Shown here one piece after another: positions 1 through 7,286 of a stretch of 7,286 bases of DNA. The stretch lies in the NCBI GenBank assembly GCA_009698975.1, contig WLPB01000054.1, positions 1 through 7,286 on the forward strand. The letters are read 5' to 3'. Within the stretch, counting starts at the first letter, position 1. Every line of letters starts with the position of its first letter. The position numbers and the translations under genes are program-made. This DNA comes from Actinomycetota bacterium (GTDB lineage: Bacteria > Actinomycetota > Actinomycetes > Nanopelagicales > Nanopelagicaceae). A model generated the notes under the pieces. The model saw only the letters and a list, made by a program, of their open reading frames with translations. It did no database searches and was not told where the DNA came from.

Positions 1-2664
<2,664 letters not shown>

Positions 2665-2668
<4 letters not shown>

Positions 2669-3804
2669 TGCGCACCCCGAGCGCGAGCAACGACCGATGA
2701 AAGTGTGCCAATAACCGAGTCAATCTCAGCCTGGGTTGTGGTGGCACCAAATGAGAAACGAAGTGTGGACATTACTGATTCTTCATCTATTCCCATCGCT
2801 GCTAGAACATGGCTAGGGCGATGAACGCCTGCAGTACATGCAGCACCTGTGGAGCAGGAGATTTTCTCACCATCAAGAAGCATCAGCAGGGTTTCATTCT
2901 GCGCACCAGGAATTGTTACACTCGAAATTCCTGGCAACCGATCTGCATCACTTCCATTGATAATCGCATCAGGGATAACTCTAGAAACCCCTTGCTCAAA
3001 AGAATCACGAATCTCTTTCACTTTAACTGGCGAATAAGCGTCCTGTGCAAGCGCGGCAGCGAGAGCAATGATTGAAGGTGCGTTGACGGTTCCGCTACGG
3101 ATTTCGCGCTCTTGACCGCCGCCGTGGATGAGCGCCGGAATATCAATTCCTCGGCGAAGAATCAGGATTCCAATTCCGATTGGCCCACCAACTTTGTGGC
3201 CACTTAATGACGCTGCAAATACTCCGAGCTCCTGAAAAGAGAAGTTTGTCTTTGACCATGATTGCACTGCATCGGTATGCACTGGAATATCTCCTGCTAT
3301 TTCGACAACATCGCTAATGGGTTGCAGAACACCGGTTTCGTTATTGCTGTGCATCACCGAAATCAAGGCAATCGAATCTCCATGTTGATCAATAAGCAAT
3401 CGAAGAGCATCAAGGCTAATGAGCCCTGACTCTGTAACAGGTAGCACGATATGTTCTGCTCCTTGATGTTCCGCTAACCACTGTGCTGGCTCGATAACCG
3501 CCTGGTGCTCAATGGCACTTGTAATGATGATGGGACGTGGACGATCTAGATTGCGCTTCCAGTAAATACCTTTAATTGCAATATTATTTGCTTCAGTTCC
3601 GGAACCAGTGAAGATAATTTCACTCGGGGCGCATCCAAGGCTGGCCGCCAATAAATCTCGAGAGTCCTCAACTTGCTTTCGTACTGCGCGACCATTGGCA
3701 TGTAATGAAGATGCATTACCGACATCGCCGAGCGCGTGCGTGAGCGCCGTAATTGCGGCAGGGTTCATCGGCGTAGTTGCCGCATGATCGAGGTAGATAC
3801 TCAC
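2665..3804 (-). CDS. Cysteine desulfurase (NifS/IscS family), GTG start proposed
   Basis: This PLP enzyme converts L-cysteine to alanine and leaves a persulfide on its active-site cysteine for sulfur transfer. Numbered from GTG 3804 (379 residues), it shows [10 protein letters not shown] at the N-terminus, SGTEANN at 68-74, H100 stacking over PLP, SNNETG near 153-158 and HTDAVQ with D178. SGHK contains the PLP lysine K204, RSGT contains R236, and the catalytic loop is GAAC with C323. All key residues are present. An in-frame ATG at 3813 would add three residues, but it has no Shine-Dalgarno sequence and sits inside a -10-like TAGAAT, so I prefer the GTG, which starts 7 nt after that hexamer. 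The stop overlaps the mnmA ATG. Position beside mnmA suggests it feeds tRNA thiolation, like Bacillus YrvO; an additional Fe-S cluster role is possible. No IscU or SufU gene is visible in the window. Confidence 0.95.
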
Positions 3805-3811
3805 GGAGAGC

Positions 3812-3817
3812 ATTCTA
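3812..3817 (-). promoter_or_regulatory. Putative -10 element (TAGAAT) for a leaderless desulfurase transcript
   Basis: Read on the minus strand, TAGAAT matches the actinobacterial TANNNT -10 consensus. It is followed by exactly seven bases and then the GTG at 3804. A transcript starting at that G would have no 5' leader, a common arrangement in Actinobacteria. I see no convincing -35 element about 17 bases further upstream, which would lie in the end of etfA. The element would let the desulfurase-mnmA-ligA part of the cluster be expressed independently of etfBA. Confidence 0.5.
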
Positions 3818-3832
3818 GTTTGAAGAAAGAGG

Positions 3833-4786
3833 CTATGCCTTACTTGCCTTTACGCCTTCAGTGGCAGCTGGAAGAACTGCGAAGAGGTCTCCCACAACAC
3901 CGAAATCTGCAATTTCAAAGAGTGGAGCCTCTGGGTCCTTATTGACCACGATGATCGCCTTCGAGGTCTGCATACCCGCGCGATGCTGGATTGCGCCAGA
4001 GATACCACACGCAACATATAACGCTGGGCTGACAGTTTTTCCGGTCTGACCAACTTGGAACGAGTGTGGGTACCAGCCTGCATCGGTTGCGGCACGAGAT
4101 GCACCAACTGCTGCGCCCATCACATCTGCAAAGGCTTCGACAGCAGAGAAGTTTCCATCTGTTCCGCGACCACCAGAGACAACAACATTTGCCTCCGTTA
4201 ATTCTGGGCGACCACCCTTAACAGGTGGCTGTGAAGAAGAAATTGTTGCCTTCTTCGCAGCTTCATCAATTGCAAGGGTCTCGGTTGAGATTGCTGGCGA
4301 TGACGCTGAGAAATCTGCAGTGACAGAATTTGGGCGAACGGTAATAATTGAAATCCCTTGACTTACAACTGAGTGAACGGTCGTTGATCCACCGAAGACA
4401 AGTTGGGTAGCCACAGTATTAGCATCAACATCAACTGCATCTGTGATAATTCCGGATTCGAGTGCAATCGCAACTCGTCCAGCAACCTCTTTACCAAAGG
4501 CATGTGATGCAATCAGAATTGCAGAAGGTGAAATCTTCTTTGCAATCTGAGCAATAGCATCAGCAGCTGCCGCAACTCCATGAGATGCGAAGTCAGCTGA
4601 CTCAACGATGACGACATTTGTAATTGGTCCTTGGTTAACTGTTGCCGCTAGCGCAGATCCCGCACCAGGTGCAGCCAGCACGACAGCGGTGACTTCACCG
4701 ATTCGGGCAGCAGCTGTCGCGAGCTCGGCAGTTGTTTTGCTCGCCTTATCGCCTGAAAAATCAGCGAGGATTAATACTTTGCTCAT
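3833..4786 (-). CDS. etfA: Electron transfer flavoprotein alpha subunit (EtfA/FixB)
   Basis: This is the FAD-binding subunit of the soluble heterodimeric electron transfer flavoprotein, which accepts electrons from acyl-CoA and other dehydrogenases and passes them toward the quinone pool. The 317-residue length is typical. The N-terminal half is an adenine-nucleotide-hydrolase-like fold. The C-terminal FAD domain is textbook: GRPELTEANVVVSGGRG (192-208), VGQTGKTVSPALY (245-257), GISGAIQHRAGM (261-272) and NKDPEAPLFEIADFGVVGD (282-300). The ATG overlaps the etfB stop in ATGA, and a purine-rich GAGAAGAAG lies upstream as a plausible Shine-Dalgarno. The TAG stop lies 15 bp upstream of the alternative desulfurase ATG's neighbourhood, with no room for a terminator, so readthrough into the desulfurase is likely. 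Confidence 0.97.
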   Translation of the reverse strand: MSKVLILADFSGDKASKTTAELATAAARIGEVTAVVLAAPGAGSALAATVNQGPITNVVIVESADFASHGVAAAADAIAQIAKKISPSAILIASHAFGKEVAGRVAIALESGIITDAVDVDANTVATQLVFGGSTTVHSVVSQGISIITVRPNSVTADFSASSPAISTETLAIDEAAKKATISSSQPPVKGGRPELTEANVVVSGGRGTDGNFSAVEAFADVMGAAVGASRAATDAGWYPHSFQVGQTGKTVSPALYVACGISGAIQHRAGMQTSKAIIVVNKDPEAPLFEIADFGVVGDLFAVLPAATEGVKASKA

Positions 4787-5574
4787 ATCAACTTCTTCTC
4801 TGCTAGGAAATTAACGAGTGCAACTGCGCCGCTACCATTTTCGTCAGCAACTTTTGCTCCAGCCGCTCTTGGTGGACGAGGAGTGGCATCTTTAACTTCT
4901 GACCAACTCTTTTGAACAGTGACGCCGATTGCTGCAAGGTCTTTTACTTCGATTGTCTTCTTCTTTGCCGCCATGATTCCCTTAAAGGATGGGTAACGCG
5001 GTTCATTAATCTTTTCGACAACGCTGATGACCGCTGGGAATGATGCGCTCATTTGATCTACACCTGCTTCAGTTGTACGAGTAATCGTTACCTTTGATGC
5101 GGCAGGATCCACTGTGACCGATGATGCAAATGTCATCTGCGCCCATCCGAGGCGAGCGCTAATCATCGCTGGCACAACGCTCATACGAGCATCGGTTGAT
5201 TCGGTTCCGCAAATAACAAGGTCGTATCCGCCTGCACTAATAACTGATGCGAGAACCTTCGATGTCATCAGCGCATCGCTGCCAGCGAGTGCGGGATCTG
5301 TAATAAGAATTGCGTCATTAGCGCCCATCGAAAGTGCTTTGCGAACCGCTTCAGTGGTGCGCTCCGGACCCATTGAGATAATCGTGATCGAATGTGCAGC
5401 ATCATCGCCCTCGTTGCCGCCATGTGCCTCGACAATTTTCAGCGCTTCTTCCACAGCATATTCATCGAGATCATTGAGGACGGCATCGACGCTCTCGCGA
5501 TCAAGGCGCCCGTCGACCATCTTCTTCTCAGCCCAGGAATCCGGGACTTGCTTGATACAGAGTGCAATCTTCAT
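4783..5574 (-). CDS. etfB: Electron transfer flavoprotein beta subunit (EtfB/FixA)
   Basis: This is the AMP-binding partner of EtfA. It also carries the recognition loop through which ETF docks with its dehydrogenases. From ATG 5574 it has 263 residues, typical for the family, and begins MKIALCIKQVPD as homologues do. Further marks are DLDEYAVEEALKI (35-47), SMGP (67-70), the nucleotide-binding GTESTDARMSVVPAM (123-137) in the actinobacterial style, and NEPRYPSFKGIMAAKKK (190-206), the conserved docking-loop region. The reading frame stays open upstream to an ATG at 5661, but those 29 residues have no family resemblance and would run into the glgX start, so I reject that extension. The gene leads the minus-strand cluster and overlaps etfA by ATGA. 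No acyl-CoA dehydrogenase or ETF:quinone oxidoreductase gene is in view. Confidence 0.96.
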   Translation of the reverse strand: MKIALCIKQVPDSWAEKKMVDGRLDRESVDAVLNDLDEYAVEEALKIVEAHGGNEGDDAAHSITIISMGPERTTEAVRKALSMGANDAILITDPALAGSDALMTSKVLASVISAGGYDLVICGTESTDARMSVVPAMISARLGWAQMTFASSVTVDPAASKVTITRTTEAGVDQMSASFPAVISVVEKINEPRYPSFKGIMAAKKKTIEVKDLAAIGVTVQKSWSEVKDATPRPPRAAGAKVADENGSGAVALVNFLAEKKLI

Positions 5575-5581
5575 GGGTGCG

Positions 5582-5610
5582 ATGTTACTAGTGGGTAGGA
5601 ATTGCCACAA
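5582..5610 (-). promoter_or_regulatory. Putative leaderless promoter of etfB
   Basis: On the minus strand, TTGTGG (5610-5605) and TAACAT (5587-5582) are separated by 17 bases, an ideal -35/-10 spacing. TAACAT fits the actinobacterial TANNNT consensus and lies exactly seven bases before the etfB ATG at 5574. Transcription would therefore begin at or next to the ATG, giving an mRNA without a leader. This agrees with the absence of any Shine-Dalgarno sequence before this start (the preceding bases are ATCGCACCC). The -35 matches the TTGACA consensus in its first three bases only. The call rests on pattern alone. Confidence 0.5.
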
Positions 5611-5615
5611 TCCTA
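5596..5615. promoter_or_regulatory. Operator-like imperfect inverted repeat in the etfB/glgX divergent region
   Basis: TAGGAATTG (5596-5604) and CAATCCTA (5608-5615) form an eight-base-pair inverted repeat around the spacer CCA, with one extra A in the left arm. The right arm covers part of the putative etfB -35 (5605-5610). A dimeric regulator bound here could repress etfBA and would also sit about 40 bp upstream of glgX. I recognise no known regulator's consensus. A repeat of this size can occur by chance, so this is a candidate only. Confidence 0.3.
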
Positions 5616-5655
5616 AATGGAAGCTTTCCTTCCCTCTGCAAGGCAGACTACCCCC

Positions 5656-7286
5656 ATGCATCCCGCCGATCCCAGGACTTTAGGAGCAACTCTGACCGAG
5701 GGCGGATGCAACTTTGCCATCTGGAGCAATGCAGCTGATGCAATTGAGCTCTGCCTTTTCAATGAGGTCAACGGCAAATTGGTCGAAACTCGATTTGCCC
5801 TCTCTCATCGCAATGGTCCCATCTGGCACGGATACCTTGCCGGCGTTCGCGCGGGCCAACGGTATGGCTACCGAATCTATGGTCCGTGGCAGCCAGCATA
5901 TGGATCTCGATTTAATGCGGCGAAGTTGCTCATTGATCCTTACACCCATCGACTCGATGGACACCTTGAATATCGACCAGAAATTTATTCACATGTAGCA
6001 AGTGACGGAACTGGTACCGGTGATACCTCTGTACGCGATGATCGCGATAGTGCGGGATTTGTTCCCTACTCAGTGGTGACCAAACACCCGGTCCGCGAGA
6101 TTCATCGCCCGCTTACATCATGGACCTCAACTCTTATTTACGAAGCACATGTTCAAGGGCTTACTGCGAAGAATCCGAATATCCCTGAAGAAGAACGCGG
6201 AACATATAAAGCGCTCGGCCATTCCAGCACAATTGCATATCTTAAAAACCTGGGAGTCACTGCGGTTGAGTTACTGCCGATACATTCATATCTCACCGAA
6301 CCAGGAATCTGGCATCGCGGTCGAAAGAACCATTGGGGTTATAACCCCATCGCATTTTCGGCTCCACATACTGAATACGCAGCAACAGATGACCCCATTA
6401 CAGAGTTACAAGGTTCAGTTGATGCACTACATGAAGCAGGCATTGAGGTGTATCTCGATGTTGTTTATAACCACACTGCCGAAGGCGGAGTAGGTGGACC
6501 AACTCTTTCATTTAGGGGCATCGATAATAAATCGTGGTATCGCCAGGATTCAGAAGGTAATTACGTTGATGTGACCGGATGCGGAAATACTCTTGCTGCA
6601 AGTAGTCCCCATGCCGTGCGCCACATCATTGATTCGCTTCGCTGGTGGGTTGAAGTTATTGGTATTGATGGATTTAGGTTTGATCTTGCGACGGCGCTTT
6701 ATACAAGTGCTTCTGCATTTAACTCATCTCTGATGGGTGCGATAGAAGCTGACTCAGTTTTGCGTAACTTTAAAATGATTATCGAGCCCTGGGATATCTC
6801 GCGATATTCACTGGGCGATTTTCCACATCCATTCCGCGAGTGGAACGATCGTTATCGCGACTCAGTACGCCAATTCTGGCTCGGTGATTTAGCGCGTGGA
6901 TATGGTGAAGGTGTCTCTGATTTAGCATCGAGTATCAGTGGCTCCTCGGATGTCTTCTACTACCGAGGTCCTACATCCTCAATTAACTTTATCTCTGCCC
7001 ACGATGGCTACACCCTGGCAGACCTCGTGATGTATTCCGAGAAACGTAACCAGCCAAATCAAGAAGGCAACGCTGACGGTTCGCATGAAAATCGTTCTTG
7101 GAATCTTGGTGTTGAAGGCCCCACCGATGATCCGCTCATCAATAAGCATCGCCATTCTTTGAAGAAATCAATAATGACAACCTTGTTGCTCTCTGCTGGC
7201 GTTCCTATGATCACTATGGGCGATGAGATTTCTCGTTCGCAGAACGGTTCAAATAACTCGTACTCAATGCCACTGAATATGTCGCC
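5656..7286 (+). CDS. glgX: Glycogen debranching enzyme GlgX / isoamylase-type GH13 (C-terminus beyond window)
   Basis: This enzyme hydrolyses alpha-1,6 branch points of glycogen or phosphorylase-limit dextrin. I read 543 uninterrupted codons from ATG 5656 to the right edge; the family usually has about 650-720 residues. An N-terminal CBM48-like domain (about 8-100) includes NFAIWS, ELCLF, WHGYL and GQRYGYRIYGPW. The GH13 barrel follows, with IYEAHVQGLT (161-170), HWGYNPIAF, DVVYNHTAEGG (region I, D268), GFRFDLAT with nucleophile D343, IIEPWD with acid/base E377, and SAHDGYT with transition-state stabiliser D450. INFISAHDG, NRSWNLGVEG and GDEISRSQNGSNNSY are further GlgX marks. All three catalytic acids are present. 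The start fits homologues, which begin shortly before LGAT; no good Shine-Dalgarno is seen. The gene is divergent from etfB. Isoamylase or TreX naming is an alternative within the same subfamily. Confidence 0.95.
   Translation, partial: MHPADPRTLGATLTEGGCNFAIWSNAADAIELCLFNEVNGKLVETRFALSHRNGPIWHGYLAGVRAGQRYGYRIYGPWQPAYGSRFNAAKLLIDPYTHRLDGHLEYRPEIYSHVASDGTGTGDTSVRDDRDSAGFVPYSVVTKHPVREIHRPLTSWTSTLIYEAHVQGLTAKNPNIPEEERGTYKALGHSSTIAYLKNLGVTAVELLPIHSYLTEPGIWHRGRKNHWGYNPIAFSAPHTEYAATDDPITELQGSVDALHEAGIEVYLDVVYNHTAEGGVGGPTLSFRGIDNKSWYRQDSEGNYVDVTGCGNTLAASSPHAVRHIIDSLRWWVEVIGIDGFRFDLATALYTSASAFNSSLMGAIEADSVLRNFKMIIEPWDISRYSLGDFPHPFREWNDRYRDSVRQFWLGDLARGYGEGVSDLASSISGSSDVFYYRGPTSSINFISAHDGYTLADLVMYSEKRNQPNQEGNADGSHENRSWNLGVEGPTDDPLINKHRHSLKKSIMTTLLLSAGVPMITMGDEISRSQNGSNNSYSMPLNMS

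Larger units (their letters stand above)
5575..5655. other. Divergent intergenic region between etfB and glgX
   Basis: These 81 bp are the only intergenic space of any size in the window and must hold start signals for both directions. The etfB promoter and the inverted repeat listed separately occupy the left half. The right half contains a second small dyad, GGAA-GCT-TTCC (5619-5629), followed by a pyrimidine-rich tract. For glgX I see only CAGACT (5644-5649), six bases before its ATG, as a poor -10, and AAGG (5640-5643), too far upstream to be a good ribosome binding site. No small ORF or RNA gene is evident. Confidence 0.6.

Noticed and set aside
3814..3832. Possible terminator between etfA and the desulfurase
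   Set aside because: The gap is too short and shows no GC-rich hairpin followed by a T-run, so nothing supports transcript termination there.
5575..5661. N-terminal extension of etfB to ATG 5661 (29 extra residues)
   Set aside because: The extension has no similarity to EtfB proteins, would overlap the first codons of divergent glgX, and would span the putative promoter. The internal MKIALCIKQVPD start fits the family.
5114..5683. Long plus-strand ORF of 189 codons opposite etfB
   Set aside because: It is fully antisense to a clearly conserved gene, its translation is a low-complexity Ser/Ala/Ile-rich string without family resemblance, and it runs into the glgX start. It is a codon-phase shadow of etfB.
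5680..5964. Minus-strand ORF of 94 codons inside the glgX 5' part
   Set aside because: It lies opposite the CBM48-like coding region of glgX, has no recognisable domain and has no start signals.
6149..6493. Plus-strand ORF of 114 codons in a second frame of glgX
   Set aside because: It overlaps conserved GH13 sequence in the correct glgX frame, and its own translation resembles nothing I recognise.

Overview
The window looks like an ordinary housekeeping stretch of an actinobacterial chromosome, with GC of roughly 45-50% by eye. Two things point to Actinobacteria. The minus-strand order etfB-etfA-cysteine desulfurase-mnmA-ligA matches what I recall of Mycobacterium and Streptomyces. MnmA also carries the RGCC...EDSHDARR block that I associate with actinobacterial TrmU. 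Moderate GC, near-zero intergenic space and apparently leaderless promoters suggest a streamlined lineage, perhaps a freshwater Nanopelagicales (acI)-type organism. That placement is inference.

Layout: positions 1-5574 are a tightly packed minus-strand cluster, read from right to left. It holds etfB (5574-4783), etfA (4786-3833), a NifS/IscS-like cysteine desulfurase (3804-2665; a longer ATG start at 3813 is possible), mnmA (2668-1595) and ligA (from 1598, running off the left edge with its C-terminus missing). Three of the four junctions are 4-base ATGA stop/start overlaps. The fourth, etfA to desulfurase, has a short gap that contains a -10-like TAGAAT. An 81-bp divergent intergenic region (5575-5655) separates the cluster from a plus-strand glgX-type glycogen debranching enzyme (from 5656, running off the right edge). 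No gene-free stretch exceeds 300 bp.

How the genes work together: EtfA and EtfB form the FAD-containing electron transfer flavoprotein, which carries electrons from dehydrogenases to the respiratory chain. The desulfurase mobilises sulfur from cysteine, and MnmA next door uses such sulfur to make 2-thiouridine at the tRNA wobble position. LigA seals DNA nicks. GlgX trims branches from glycogen. The first two activities share the cluster with ligA for no obvious functional reason; the order looks inherited.

I found no mobile element, CRISPR array, RNA gene or novel defence-like system. The most informative signals are regulatory. Near-identical TANNNT-7 nt-start arrangements precede etfB and the desulfurase, suggesting leaderless mRNAs and correcting both starts. 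An imperfect inverted repeat overlaps the putative -35 of etfB.
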